Assembly (NCBI RefSeq): GCF_029537735.1
Contig: NZ_JARPUQ010000002.1
Location: 860,240-924,239 of the forward strand
DNA: 64,000 nt
Direction of reading: 5' to 3'
DNA from: Robiginitalea aestuariiviva
GTDB taxonomy: Bacteria > Bacteroidota > Bacteroidia > Flavobacteriales > Flavobacteriaceae
Below, piece after piece: positions 50,057 through 59,482 of this stretch. A program made the translations under genes and the position numbers. Each line of letters starts with the position of its first letter. Positions within the stretch are counted from its first letter, which is position 1. The notes beneath the pieces are model-generated. The model saw only the letters and a program-made list of their open reading frames with translations. It was not told the DNA's origin and made no database searches.

Positions 50057-51253
50057 ATGCCAGGATTTGAATTATTAGGGGACGCAGAACGCCGGGCAGT
50101 AGCCCAGGTAATGGAAACCGGGGTGCTGATGCGCTATGGATTTGACGGGGCCCGCAACGACCATTGGAAGGCCCGGGAGATGGAGGCGGCACTGGCCCGC
50201 CGCATGCAAACCCCTTATGCTCACCTGGTGAGCAGCGGCACGGCCGCCCTAACGGTGGCCCTGGCCAGTGCGGGGGTAGGGGCAGGGGATGAGGTAATCC
50301 TCCCGACCTTTACCTTTGTGGCCAGTTTTGAGGCCGTGCTGGCTCTGGGTGCTGTTCCCGTACTCTGCGATATTGACGACACCCTGACCCTGGACCCGCA
50401 GGCCGTGGCCGCAGCCATAACCCCGAAATCCAAAGTGATTATGCCCGTGCATATGTGCGGTTCCATGGCCAACCTGGATGCGCTTATGGCCCTGGCGGAA
50501 CGCCATGGCATTTTGCTGGTGGAGGACGCCTGCCAGGCGATCGGGGGGACTTACCGGGGGAAGCCGCTGGGCAGCATCGGGCATGCCGGGTGCTTTTCCT
50601 TCGATTATGTAAAGACCATTACCTGCGGGGAAGGCGGGGGGCTTATTACCCACAGTAAAGCCCTCTATGAAAAAGCGCAAGCCTACAGTGACCACGGGCA
50701 CGACCATATAGGCAATGACCGGGGGGCTGAAGGGCACCCGCACCTGGGGTACAACTACCGCATCTCCGAACTCCATGCCGCCGTGGGGCTGGCCCAGTTG
50801 GAGCGCCTGGATACCTTCCTGGAGCTGCAGAACCGGCATTACGGCATTTTGCGCAAGGCCCTGGAGGAGGAACAAGGCGTAACCTTTCGGCGGGTACCCG
50901 AGGGCGGGGTGGAGAACTATTCCTTCCTGAACGTTTTCCTGCCGGATGCGCAGGTGGCCCGGCGGGCTCAGGCTGCCCTGCAACGGGCCGGGGTAGACGG
51001 GGTCTTTTACTGGTTCGAAAACAACTGGCACTACCACCGAAAATGGGAGCACCTGAAAGCCCTGAAAAGCCTGGGGCCGTTGCCCGATGCCGTGGAAAGG
51101 CGAATACAGGAATGCAATAGCCGGGACTTCAGTGCATCGGACCACTGGATGTCCCGCAACCTCTCCATCCTGGTGAAGTTGTCCTGGGGGGAAGCGGCCC
51201 TTGAAAAAAGGGCACTGGCCCTGCAGCAGGGCCTTAGGGAGGCTTTGGGCTAG
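50057..51253 (+). CDS. DegT/DnrJ/EryC1/StrS family aminotransferase
   Basis: At 398 residues it is a fold-type I PLP enzyme: VSSGTAALTVALASAGVGAGDEVILPTFTF, then VEDACQAIGGTYRGKPLGSIGHAGCFSFDYVKTITCGEGGGLIT, with the PLP Lys in DYVKTIT. GYNYRISELHAAVGLAQLERLD is also typical. Relatives transfer amino groups to keto sugars or make cofactor parts; no sugar gene lies near. Its end overlaps the convergent ribB gene by 4 bp. Confidence 0.92.
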   Translation: MPGFELLGDAERRAVAQVMETGVLMRYGFDGARNDHWKAREMEAALARRMQTPYAHLVSSGTAALTVALASAGVGAGDEVILPTFTFVASFEAVLALGAVPVLCDIDDTLTLDPQAVAAAITPKSKVIMPVHMCGSMANLDALMALAERHGILLVEDACQAIGGTYRGKPLGSIGHAGCFSFDYVKTITCGEGGGLITHSKALYEKAQAYSDHGHDHIGNDRGAEGHPHLGYNYRISELHAAVGLAQLERLDTFLELQNRHYGILRKALEEEQGVTFRRVPEGGVENYSFLNVFLPDAQVARRAQAALQRAGVDGVFYWFENNWHYHRKWEHLKALKSLGPLPDAVERRIQECNSRDFSASDHWMSRNLSILVKLSWGEAALEKRALALQQGLREALG

Positions 51254-52380
51254 TAGGAGACGTACTCCACAATTTCAAGGCCGTAGCCGGTCATCCCCAC
51301 GCGTTTGGCCTGGGCGGAATTGGTCATCAGCCGGATTTTCTGGATGCGCAGGTCGTGGAGGATCTGGGCCCCGATCCCAAAGTCCTTGTCGTCCATTTCG
51401 ATTCCGGGCGCTTTCATGATCCCTTTTTCCTGGTTTTCCTTCAGGCCCTGAATGCGGCTGAGCAGATTCAGGGATTGGGCAGGTTGGTTGATAAAGACAA
51501 TGGCCCCCTGTCCTTCTTCATTCAGGGCCCTGAACATATCGTCCAGTTTTTTATCCGCATCGTTGGTCAGGGTCCCCAGGATGTCGTTGTTGACCAGGGT
51601 GGAATTGATCCGGGTCAGCACGGGGTCCCCAACCTTCCAGTTTCCGCGGGTCAGGGCCAGGTGCAGCTGTTCGTTTGTGGTTTGGCGGTAGGCGTGCAGG
51701 CGAAATTCCCCAAAGCGCGTCTTCAGGTCGAAGGATTCCATTTTGCGGATCAGGCTGTCGTGCTGCATGCGGTAGGCCACCAGGTCTTCTATGGAAACCA
51801 GTTTCAGGTCGAACTTTTGCGCTACCTCCGCCAACTGGGGCAGGCGGGCCATAGTGCCGTCTTCATTGAGGATTTCCACCAGGATGCCGGCAGGGGAGAA
51901 CCCGGCCAGGCGGGCAAAATCCACGGCAGCCTCGGTATGCCCGGTACGGCGTAAAACACCTCCATTCTTGGCGCGGAGCGGGAAAATATGCCCCGGGCGC
52001 CCCAATTCGTGGGGTTGGGTTTGGGGGTCTACCAGAGCCCGGATGGTTTTGGCCCGGTCGTGGACCGAGATTCCTGTGGTGCACCCGTGGCCAATGAGGT
52101 CTACCGAAACGGTAAACTGGGTGTGGTGCAATACGGTATTGTGTTCCACCATCATTTTCAGGTCCAGGTCGTCGCAACGGGATTCGGTAAGGGGGGCGCA
52201 AATCAGGCCGCGCCCGTGCGTGGCCATAAAATTGACCATTTCCGGGGTAACCGCCTGGGCCGCGGCAATAAAGTCTCCTTCGTTTTCCCGGTTCTCGTCG
52301 TCTACTACAATAATTACCTTGCCTTTGCGGATGTCCGCAATGGCGTCCTCAATCGGGTCCAACTTTATTTTTCTTTCCAT
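51250..52380 (-). CDS. ribB: 3,4-dihydroxy-2-butanone 4-phosphate synthase with degenerate GTP cyclohydrolase II domain
   Basis: This 376-residue protein has the RibB domain in residues 1-205: VDDENRENEGDFIAAA (metal Glu), HGCTTGIS, RTGHTEAAVDFARLAGF and EILNEDGTMARL. The C-terminal half follows the RibA GTP cyclohydrolase II fold (TRFGEFRLHAYRQTTNEQLHLAL), but its zinc Cys triad is missing: where SECLTGDVFGSLRCDCG is usual, it has NSTLVNNDILGTLTNDADKK. It makes the 4-carbon unit for riboflavin; the GTP step needs another RibA. Last gene of the tpx-ftsK operon. Confidence 0.93.
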   Translation of the reverse strand: MERKIKLDPIEDAIADIRKGKVIIVVDDENRENEGDFIAAAQAVTPEMVNFMATHGRGLICAPLTESRCDDLDLKMMVEHNTVLHHTQFTVSVDLIGHGCTTGISVHDRAKTIRALVDPQTQPHELGRPGHIFPLRAKNGGVLRRTGHTEAAVDFARLAGFSPAGILVEILNEDGTMARLPQLAEVAQKFDLKLVSIEDLVAYRMQHDSLIRKMESFDLKTRFGEFRLHAYRQTTNEQLHLALTRGNWKVGDPVLTRINSTLVNNDILGTLTNDADKKLDDMFRALNEEGQGAIVFINQPAQSLNLLSRIQGLKENQEKGIMKAPGIEMDDKDFGIGAQILHDLRIQKIRLMTNSAQAKRVGMTGYGLEIVEYVSY

Positions 52381-52381
52381 A

Positions 52382-53938
52382 CTAAGTGGCAGGGGATTTT
52401 TTATTACGAGCCCATTTTCCGAAAAATTCCCGGATCACATCCAAAATGTAACCAAAGCTCATCAGTCCGCGGTCGCGCGTAGCCCGTTGGGTGAGCCAGA
52501 TCCCCAGGGGCAGCATAATCATGGTGGGCAGCCAGGCGCCCAGTACCGGATGGATGTTGCCTTCCTTGGCGTAGTTGCCGGAGAAGACTCCTATAAAGTA
52601 ATACGTGAGAAAGAGCACAATGGCTACTACCATGGGCAGCCCCAGGCCGCCTTTCCGGATAATGGCCCCCAGGGGGGCGCCCACAAAAAAGAGGATAATG
52701 CAGGAGAGCCCCAGGGCAAATTTTTTGTGCAGGCTCAGGATGTGCAGGTTATAGCGCTTATAACTCAATTCCAGTTCCTCCCGCTTGCCGCGGACGGTGT
52801 TCAGGATGTTGCGGACGGAATTTCGGGTCATGTCCAACAGCTGACCCCGTTCAAAGGCTTTAAAGGCAGTCAGCAAGTCCGGTCCGCTCAATTCGCGGTC
52901 CGGGGCCTTGGCTACAATTTTGGCCCCGGGAAGGGAATCTGAGGCCGGCCGGTCCCGGGTTACGGCTTTTTCGATACCCGCCCGGATTTCGGCGGCGCGC
53001 TGGGCATCCGGTTTTTCCGCTTTTTCCACCGTATCCCGCGCCGGAAAGGCGCCCAAACGGCTGCTGATGCTCTTTGAAAAGGCGCTGGCCAGCTGGGTAT
53101 TGTGGGTGTGGATGGAATCGATATCCGTCATCAGGCGGCTCACGTTTTTCATCTTGTCGGTCTGCACGTCACGATCCGCTTCCAGGTCTTCCATATTGTC
53201 CGGCAGGGCAATGTTCAGGGTATAGGTGTCGAAAGCGGCCTGGGCAAAGGGGTAATTCTTGTCATTGGCGCCGGATTTGTCCATTACATCGTGGTAGTAA
53301 TGGCCATCTTGCAGAATGAGTTGAATGATGTCATTTCCCTCTTCCGAGACCAGTTCGCCAGTACGGGCCTTGATTACGGTAACATTTTTAGAGAGGTTCG
53401 ACTTTTCGTGAATGACCACATTCTCCAGGAAGCGGTCGTTTTCACCGAATTTTCGGTCTACCTTAATACTCCGCCCCTCAAAATCCGAAAACACCCCTTC
53501 GGAAATCACCGCAGCCGGCTTCAGGTCTACAATGTTGCGCCGGAGGTTGTAGATTTTTTGTTCGGAAATGGGGATCACCGTATTGGCGAAATAAAAGGTA
53601 ACCACCCCCAGCAGGCTGACAAAGACAATGAGGGTTAACATAGCCCGCTGCAGGGAAATCCCGCTGGCCTTCATGGCCGCAAACTCGTAATTTTCCGCGA
53701 AGGCTCCGAAGGTAATGATGGAGGAGAGCAGCACCGTTAAGGGCAAGACCTTTTCCGTAAGGTTGGGCATCAGGTAGAACAGAAATTTCCCGATGATAAT
53801 CAAATCCAGACCCTTTCCGGCCAGGTCGTCAATAAAGAGCCAGATGGTCTGGAAGATAAAGATGAACATGAGGATCACGAACGAACTGAAAAAATTCGTC
53901 AGGAACCTTTTCAGGATGTATTGATCGAGTATCCTCAA
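52382..53938 (-). CDS. LptF/LptG family lipopolysaccharide export permease
   Basis: This 518-residue protein has three N-terminal helices, a periplasmic beta-jellyroll and three C-terminal helices. LDQYILKRFLTNFFSSFVILMFIFIFQTIWLFIDDL is the usual opening and VLPLTVLLSSIITFGAFAENYEFAAMKASGISLQRAML is the family signature. A charged insertion at about 270-340 is unusual. The start is TTG at 53938 and gives L/M-R-I-L-D, as in homologues. It is a membrane part of the LPS extraction complex. It lies 4 bp after lolA and 1 bp before ribB. Confidence 0.92.
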   Translation of the reverse strand: MRILDQYILKRFLTNFFSSFVILMFIFIFQTIWLFIDDLAGKGLDLIIIGKFLFYLMPNLTEKVLPLTVLLSSIITFGAFAENYEFAAMKASGISLQRAMLTLIVFVSLLGVVTFYFANTVIPISEQKIYNLRRNIVDLKPAAVISEGVFSDFEGRSIKVDRKFGENDRFLENVVIHEKSNLSKNVTVIKARTGELVSEEGNDIIQLILQDGHYYHDVMDKSGANDKNYPFAQAAFDTYTLNIALPDNMEDLEADRDVQTDKMKNVSRLMTDIDSIHTHNTQLASAFSKSISSRLGAFPARDTVEKAEKPDAQRAAEIRAGIEKAVTRDRPASDSLPGAKIVAKAPDRELSGPDLLTAFKAFERGQLLDMTRNSVRNILNTVRGKREELELSYKRYNLHILSLHKKFALGLSCIILFFVGAPLGAIIRKGGLGLPMVVAIVLFLTYYFIGVFSGNYAKEGNIHPVLGAWLPTMIMLPLGIWLTQRATRDRGLMSFGYILDVIREFFGKWARNKKSPAT

Positions 53939-53942
53939 GTCC

Positions 53943-54590
53943 TTAGTTTCTTACGATGTAGTAGCCTTCGTCCTCGTACTTCTGGACGTCAAAGGTAAAT
54001 AAGGAACCGGAAAGAGGCTGGTTCGTTTTAAAAGAATTAACGGTTATGGTAGTCTTGGTGCCGTTTTTGCCGGTTTCGATCAGCTTCTGGATGTGCTTGG
54101 TTTCCACATCGATCCCCAGCAGGATGGAGGCAATCTCCGAATGGGTGTCTATGGGGGTGAGTTTTACGAACTGCACCTTGCGGCCCATCACATTCTGTAG
54201 GATGTCCCAGGCGTAATTGTGGCCTTCCCGGTAAAAGGTAAGCATCTTGGAGGGGCTCACTGTGCCAGCCTCGTCGGACTTGTCTTCAATGGTCACTTCC
54301 TCGTTTTCAGGCACAATGGTATAAACCTTTTTGCCGTCGTACAACTGGGTGGCCCCCAGGTAATGGAGCAGGTACTGGTCGCCCTTCAGGGTGAGGTCGC
54401 CCCGGTTTTCCTGGCGCACGTTGGCCTCGGCATTGTAGAGCTCAAACTTAAAGTCGACAACGATATTGTCGTATCCCTGCACCTTCTGGTACACTTCGTC
54501 CAGCAGGGCTTTTGCCTTAGCGGCATCCTGGGCGGAGGCATTCCAGGCGGCCATTACGGCCAGCCATAGGAGAATCAATGGGCGTTTCAT
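53943..54590 (-). CDS. lolA: Outer-membrane lipoprotein carrier LolA
   Basis: This 215-residue protein has a signal peptide (MKRPLILLWLAVMAAWNASAQ) and the LolA half-barrel: AKALLDEVYQKVQGYDNIVVDFKFEL, GDLTLKGDQYLLHYLGATQLYDGKKVYTIVPENEEV and the closing strands. It ferries lipoproteins through the periplasm. Its ATG overlaps the ftsK stop codon by 4 bp. Confidence 0.92.
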   Translation of the reverse strand: MKRPLILLWLAVMAAWNASAQDAAKAKALLDEVYQKVQGYDNIVVDFKFELYNAEANVRQENRGDLTLKGDQYLLHYLGATQLYDGKKVYTIVPENEEVTIEDKSDEAGTVSPSKMLTFYREGHNYAWDILQNVMGRKVQFVKLTPIDTHSEIASILLGIDVETKHIQKLIETGKNGTKTTITVNSFKTNQPLSGSLFTFDVQKYEDEGYYIVRN

Positions 54591-56941
54591 GTGTTGGAAT
54601 TCGTTTCGTTTTGCAATAATTGGTCCAGGGCTGCCATGTCCGGTACCAGTACCTGCCGCGCCTTGCTGCCCTCAAAGGGCCCCACAATGCCGGCGGCTTC
54701 CAGTTGGTCCACAATCCGGCCCGCCCGGTTGTACCCCAATTTCAGCTTGCGCTGGATCAGGGAGGCAGAGCCTTGCTGGGCCATAACCACCACTTCGGCA
54801 GCTTCCCGGAACATGGCATCCCGTTCTTCGATACTGTAATCAATTCCTGTGCCAGAATCTTCACCGACGTACTCCGGTAGCAGGTGGGCATCCGGATACC
54901 CCCGCTGGCTCCCGATAAACTCGGTAATTTTGGCAATTTCGGGGGTGTCCACAAAGGCGCACTGGATGCGGATGGTGTCGTTACCCTGGGTAAAGAGCAT
55001 ATCCCCCCGTCCGATCAGCTGGTCTGCCCCGGTGGAATCCAGGATGGTCCGCGAATCGATTTTGGAGGTGACCCTAAAGGCAATCCGGGCCGGGAAGTTG
55101 GCCTTGATCAGACCTGTGATCACATTCACCGAAGGCCGCTGGGTAGCAATAATCAAGTGAATTCCAATTGCCCGGGCCAGCTGGGCCAGGCGGGCTATTG
55201 GGGTTTCCACCTCCTTGCCGGCAGACATGATCAGGTCTGCAAACTCGTCAATCACCAGTACAATGTACGGCAGGTAACGGTGCCCGTCGTTCGGGTTCAG
55301 TTTGCGGGCCTTGAATTTGGTGTTGTATTCCTTGATGTTCCGGACCATGGCGGTTTTGAGCAACTCGTACCGCTCGTCCATTTCGATACAGAGCGAATTC
55401 AGGGTATGGATCACCTTGGTGTTGTCCGTAATGATGGCCTCTTCCGTATCCGGGAGTTTGGCCAGGTAGTGCCGCTCAATCTTGTTAAAGAGGGTGAGTT
55501 CCACTTTTTTGGGGTCTACCAGCACAAACTTTACCTCGGCCGGGTGTTTCTTGTACAGCAGGGAGGTCAGGATGGCGTTCAGACCCACGGATTTTCCCTG
55601 CCCGGTGGCTCCGGCCATGAGCAGGTGGGGCATCCGTGCCAGGTCTACCACGAAGGTTTCGTTGCTGATGGTCTTCCCCAGGGCAATGGGCAGCTGCATT
55701 TCGGCATGCTGGAATTTTTTGGAGGCGATTACGGAGCGCATGGATACCACCGTGGGGTTTTTGTTGGGCACTTCAATTCCGATCGTTCCCTTTCCGGGGA
55801 TAGGGGCGATAATACGAATCCCCAGGGCGGCCAGCGACAATGCAATGTCGTCTTCCAGGTTTTTGATCTTGGAGATCCGGATACCGGCCTCGGGCACAAT
55901 TTCATACAGGGTTACCGTAGGCCCGATGGTGGCTTTTATCTGGGCGATACCGATTTTGTAATTGCGAAGGGTTTCGACAATCTTGTTCTTGTTTTCCTCC
56001 AGTTCTTCCTGGTTGATGGTGATCCCCCCTGCTGCTCCATGGGTATCGAGGAGTTCCAGGTGGGGAAGGCGGAATTTGGAGAGTTCCAGGGTGGGGTCGA
56101 ATTCCCCGAAGTCCGAAACCAGCTGGGCGGCCTTGACCTCGGATTCTTCCGGTTCTTCGGTTTGGGTCACCTCGATCTGGAGTTCACTTTCCGCCGGGGC
56201 ATCCATCGGCTCTGGGGTTGTCGGATCCAGGGCCGGGATTTCCGTTTTGTGGGTATAGGGGTCCGGGGCCTCCTCCTCAGGCAGTTCGTCCTCCGGTTCC
56301 AGGACGTCTTTTGTGGCGGGTTCCGTGGGCGCTGCCGAACGCGGTTTTAACCCGGACCCGGCCCGCGCCAGGGCCTGGGCGAATTCCCGGGGGTGGAAGT
56401 CAAAAAGGCGTACAAGGATTACCACCAACCCAAAAAGCAGCAGCAGCATAACCCCGATCCGGCCGGCATAATCCCGTAAAAAGTCATTAATCTCAAAACC
56501 GACCTGCCCGCCAAGCAAAGGTTGAGCGGGGGCAAAAAAGCCCAGGGCCAGGGAGGCCCATACCAGCATTACCAGGCCCCACACCCACCGCGAGACCAGG
56601 CCCCGGAAGGGAATGCTCAAAAACAGGTGCAGCCCGGTCAGGCAGAGCAGGATGGGGAATACAAAGGAAGCCAGTCCAAAGCCTTTGTACATAAAGAAGT
56701 GACTTACGGCCGCCCCGAATTTGCTCAGCAGGTTGCGGGCCTCTGCATTCCGGTCCCGGAATTCGGTCAGGGCGCTTTGATCGTCCTGCCAGTTAAAGTA
56801 AAAGGAGATAAAACTGAAGAACAGGGCCAGACTAAGGAGTACCAGCAGACTTCCCAGGATTACCTGGTTCTGCTTGGATAGGGACCAGGACCTGCGTTTG
56901 CGGGGTGCACTCCGTTTTTTTTGCTTCTTTGTTCGGGCCAT
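54587..56941 (-). CDS. ftsK: DNA translocase FtsK/SpoIIIE
   Basis: At 784 residues it has four N-terminal membrane helices (about 25-190), an acidic linker (about 200-300) and the motor domain. Walker A is MAGATGQGKSVGLNAILTSLLYKK; Walker B is YIVLVIDEFADLIMSAGKEVE; IGIHLIIATQRPSVNVITGLIKANFPARIAF follows. A C-terminal gamma winged-helix (SLIQRKLKLGYNRAGRIVDQLEAAGIVGP) reads KOPS-like sites. It moves chromosome dimers through the septum. It follows dgkA by 55 bp and overlaps lolA. Confidence 0.97.
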   Translation of the reverse strand: MARTKKQKKRSAPRKRRSWSLSKQNQVILGSLLVLLSLALFFSFISFYFNWQDDQSALTEFRDRNAEARNLLSKFGAAVSHFFMYKGFGLASFVFPILLCLTGLHLFLSIPFRGLVSRWVWGLVMLVWASLALGFFAPAQPLLGGQVGFEINDFLRDYAGRIGVMLLLLFGLVVILVRLFDFHPREFAQALARAGSGLKPRSAAPTEPATKDVLEPEDELPEEEAPDPYTHKTEIPALDPTTPEPMDAPAESELQIEVTQTEEPEESEVKAAQLVSDFGEFDPTLELSKFRLPHLELLDTHGAAGGITINQEELEENKNKIVETLRNYKIGIAQIKATIGPTVTLYEIVPEAGIRISKIKNLEDDIALSLAALGIRIIAPIPGKGTIGIEVPNKNPTVVSMRSVIASKKFQHAEMQLPIALGKTISNETFVVDLARMPHLLMAGATGQGKSVGLNAILTSLLYKKHPAEVKFVLVDPKKVELTLFNKIERHYLAKLPDTEEAIITDNTKVIHTLNSLCIEMDERYELLKTAMVRNIKEYNTKFKARKLNPNDGHRYLPYIVLVIDEFADLIMSAGKEVETPIARLAQLARAIGIHLIIATQRPSVNVITGLIKANFPARIAFRVTSKIDSRTILDSTGADQLIGRGDMLFTQGNDTIRIQCAFVDTPEIAKITEFIGSQRGYPDAHLLPEYVGEDSGTGIDYSIEERDAMFREAAEVVVMAQQGSASLIQRKLKLGYNRAGRIVDQLEAAGIVGPFEGSKARQVLVPDMAALDQLLQNETNSNT

Positions 56942-56996
56942 GCGGTGGTTAGGGCTTCCGGGGTCCTAAATTACAAATTATGCCGGAGGGCCCGGC

Positions 56997-57362
56997 TTAA
57001 AATATTTTGGGGATATAGATGATCAACCCAACGGCTACGGCAATCAGGGAACAGAGCATCACGGCCCCAGCGGAGATATCCTTGAGCTGGCCAATGGCCG
57101 GGTCCCGTTCCGGTTGTACGTAGTCCGAGAGTTTTTCAATGGCCGTATTCACGCCCTCTACGCCCATCACCAAACCAATGGCCAGTAATTGGGCGATCCA
57201 TTCCATAGGCGAAATATCCAGGTATATGCCCAGGAAAGTAACGGCCAGGGCAATCCCCAGTTGGATCTGAATGCTAGCCTCTGTACGGATAAGCAACCAG
57301 GCCCCGCGAAGGGCGTACCCCACACTTTTCACCCGGTTAGACAGGAAGGATTCCTCAGGCAT
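56997..57362 (-). CDS. dgkA: Diacylglycerol kinase family protein
   Basis: From the ATG at 57362 it has 121 residues and three helices: RVKSVGYALRGAWLLIRTEASIQIQLGIALAVTFLGIYLDI, then ALGLVMGVEGVNTAIEKLSDYVQPE-like GLVMGVEGVNTAIEKLSDY, which is the DgkA signature, and DISAGAVMLCSLIAVAVGLIIYIP. It phosphorylates diacylglycerol or undecaprenol. An ATG at 57374 would overlap the tpx end more; the ATG at 57362 overlaps tpx by 8 bp. Confidence 0.94.
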   Translation of the reverse strand: MPEESFLSNRVKSVGYALRGAWLLIRTEASIQIQLGIALAVTFLGIYLDISPMEWIAQLLAIGLVMGVEGVNTAIEKLSDYVQPERDPAIGQLKDISAGAVMLCSLIAVAVGLIIYIPKIF

Positions 57363-57861
57363 TTTCCAGGGCATCTAGGGCTTCCTGGTAATTCGGTTCC
57401 TGACCAATTTCGGGAACCTGTTGGGTGTAGTGCACCACCCCTTCGGCGTCCAATATAATGACACAACGACTCAACAGGGCTTCAAACCCCCCGTCTGTCA
57501 TGGTCAGGTTATAGGCTTTCCCAAAACGTCCGTCCCGGTAGTCGGAGAGCATAACCACATTTTCGATGCCTTCCGCCGCACAAAAGGCCTGTTGGGCAAA
57601 GGGGAGGTCGCGGGAGATGCACAGCACCACGGTGTTGTTCAGCCCTGCAGCACTTTGGTTAAAATGCCTTACCGAGGCCGAACAGACGCCGGTATTTACA
57701 CTCGGGAAGATGTTCAAGAGTACTTTCTTTCCGCGGTAATCGCTAAGGGAGGACCGGGAGAGGTCGGTCTTGACCAGTTCCACATCCGGAGCCTGGGTTC
57801 CGGTTGCCGGGAGGGCCCCCAGGGTATGTACTTCGTTTCCGCCTAAAGTGATGGTTGCCAT
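57355..57861 (-). CDS. tpx: Thiol peroxidase Tpx
   Basis: At 168 residues it is an atypical 2-Cys peroxiredoxin: NIFPSVNTGVCSASVRHFN holds the peroxidatic Cys, LCISRDLPFAQQAFCAAEGIENVVMLSDYR the resolving Cys. It reduces organic hydroperoxides using thioredoxin. It starts a minus-strand operon with dgkA, ftsK, lolA, lptF/G and ribB; it lies behind the NhaC gene on the same strand with a 62-bp gap. Confidence 0.96.
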   Translation of the reverse strand: MATITLGGNEVHTLGALPATGTQAPDVELVKTDLSRSSLSDYRGKKVLLNIFPSVNTGVCSASVRHFNQSAAGLNNTVVLCISRDLPFAQQAFCAAEGIENVVMLSDYRDGRFGKAYNLTMTDGGFEALLSRCVIILDAEGVVHYTQQVPEIGQEPNYQEALDALENA

Positions 57862-57923
57862 AGTCGCATATTTTGGGGTGAAATTACGAAAATGCCACGG
57901 CCTGAAAAAGAACTGGGCCTTAC

Positions 57924-59414
57924 TTATTTTGCGGCGGCCTTCCCGCGGGTCAACTGGGCAATTTTGATGCCCAGGGCGGCAAATACCAGGGTGGTAATGG
58001 GGCTCAGCCAGTTAAAGATGGCGTACAGGAAATATTCGCCTACGGATACGCCCAGTACTGAACTGTGGTAGGCCCCGCAGGTGTTCCAAGGAATAAGTAC
58101 CGAGGTCACCGTGCCGGAATCCTCCAGGGTACGGCTCAGGTTCTGGGGCGCCAGCCCCCGGTCTTCATAGGCCTTTGCGAACATTTTTCCGGGCACCACA
58201 ATAGCCAGGTACTGGTCGGATGCGGTTATGTTCAGGGCCAGGCAGCTACCCACGGTGCTGGCAAAAAGGCCAAAGGTGGTCTTGGCCAGCCCCAGCAGGC
58301 CCTCTGTGATTCGGGATAGTGCGCCAATGGCATCCATGACCCCGCCAAAAACCATGGCGCAAACAATCAGCCAGATGGTGCCCAGCATCCCCTCCATCCC
58401 CTTGGCGGAAAACAGGTCGGTCAGGGCCGGGTTATCCGTGGCAATAGTGGTTTGTACGGTGATGGCATTCATAATGCCTTTGTAGGCGGACTCAAAATCC
58501 AGGGATTGTGCCCCGGTCAGGGAAGCCACTACCCCGGGTTGGAATATGAGGGCGAATACCCCGCCGAGCAAGGTGCCGGCCAGCAAGGCTACCAGGGGAG
58601 GGGTCTTTCGGACAATCATTGCAATGACGGCCAGGGGTACCAGAAAGAGCCAGCCGCTGATGTCGAACACGCCGGTTATGGCGCCTTGTATGGCAGAGGT
58701 GTCTGCCGCCCCGCTGGTTTCCAGGGTAAAGCCCAGGATTATAAATATGATTAGGGTGACGGTAATGGTGGGCGTGGTAGTCAGGGCCATATACCGGATG
58801 TGGGTAAACAGGTCCCCGCCGGCCATAGCTGGCGCCAGGTTGGTGGTGTCGCTTAAGGGAGACATCTTATCCCCGAAATAGGCCCCGGAAAGGACGGCCC
58901 CGGCGGTCATTCCCAGGGAAATACCCAGGGCATCCCCAATGCCGATCAGGGCAATGCCCACCGTGGCTGCCGTGGTCCAGCTGCTGCCTGTGGCCACGGA
59001 GATGATGGCGCTGATAATGACGCAGGCGGCCAGAAAAATGGTGGGGTTCAGGATCTGCAGGCCGTAATAGATCATGGCTGGGATAATCCCGCTTATCAAC
59101 CAGGTACCTGCCAGGGCGCCCACCATCAGCAGGATCAGCAGGGCCCCGGAAGTGGAGCGGATGTTTTCGGCCACCTCGGCCAGCATGGTTTTAAAGGATA
59201 CTTTTTTGAAATAGCCCACGAGGGCTGCCACTGCACCCCCCATCAACAGGATAAACTGGTTGGAACCCCCAACGGCATTGTCCCCAAAAACGAAGACGTT
59301 GTAGGCCAGCATCCCGATCAGGGCCAGTACCGGTATCAGGGCCTCCCAAATGGAGAGTTCCTTGTTTTCTACTATGTGTTCGTCTTGCCGGTACTTGGGT
59401 TTGGATGCTGCCAT
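57924..59414 (-). CDS. nhaC: Na+/H+ antiporter NhaC family
   Basis: From the ATG at 59414 it has 496 residues and about 11-12 helices. The NhaC pattern is seen: VATGSSWTTAATVGIALIGIGDALGISLGMTAGAVLSGAYFGDKMSPLSDTTNLA and SCLALNITASDQYLAIVVPGKMF, then EDSGTVTSVLIPWNTCGAYHSSVLGV. It exchanges Na+ for H+ or for organic acids. It stands between the Met gamma-lyase-like gene and tpx. The frame is open upstream to 59534, overlapping the PLP gene, without family likeness. Confidence 0.94.
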   Translation of the reverse strand: MAASKPKYRQDEHIVENKELSIWEALIPVLALIGMLAYNVFVFGDNAVGGSNQFILLMGGAVAALVGYFKKVSFKTMLAEVAENIRSTSGALLILLMVGALAGTWLISGIIPAMIYYGLQILNPTIFLAACVIISAIISVATGSSWTTAATVGIALIGIGDALGISLGMTAGAVLSGAYFGDKMSPLSDTTNLAPAMAGGDLFTHIRYMALTTTPTITVTLIIFIILGFTLETSGAADTSAIQGAITGVFDISGWLFLVPLAVIAMIVRKTPPLVALLAGTLLGGVFALIFQPGVVASLTGAQSLDFESAYKGIMNAITVQTTIATDNPALTDLFSAKGMEGMLGTIWLIVCAMVFGGVMDAIGALSRITEGLLGLAKTTFGLFASTVGSCLALNITASDQYLAIVVPGKMFAKAYEDRGLAPQNLSRTLEDSGTVTSVLIPWNTCGAYHSSVLGVSVGEYFLYAIFNWLSPITTLVFAALGIKIAQLTRGKAAAK

Positions 59415-59482
59415 AGGGATGTTTTGGAGCCCTAATATTACGATATTGCCAGCGCTCCTGCAACCGACGGCCCGGATGGGTC

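Noticed and set aside
54884-56350. Open frame opposite ftsK (about 488 residues)
   Set aside because: Shadow of the FtsK motor domain; no family features.
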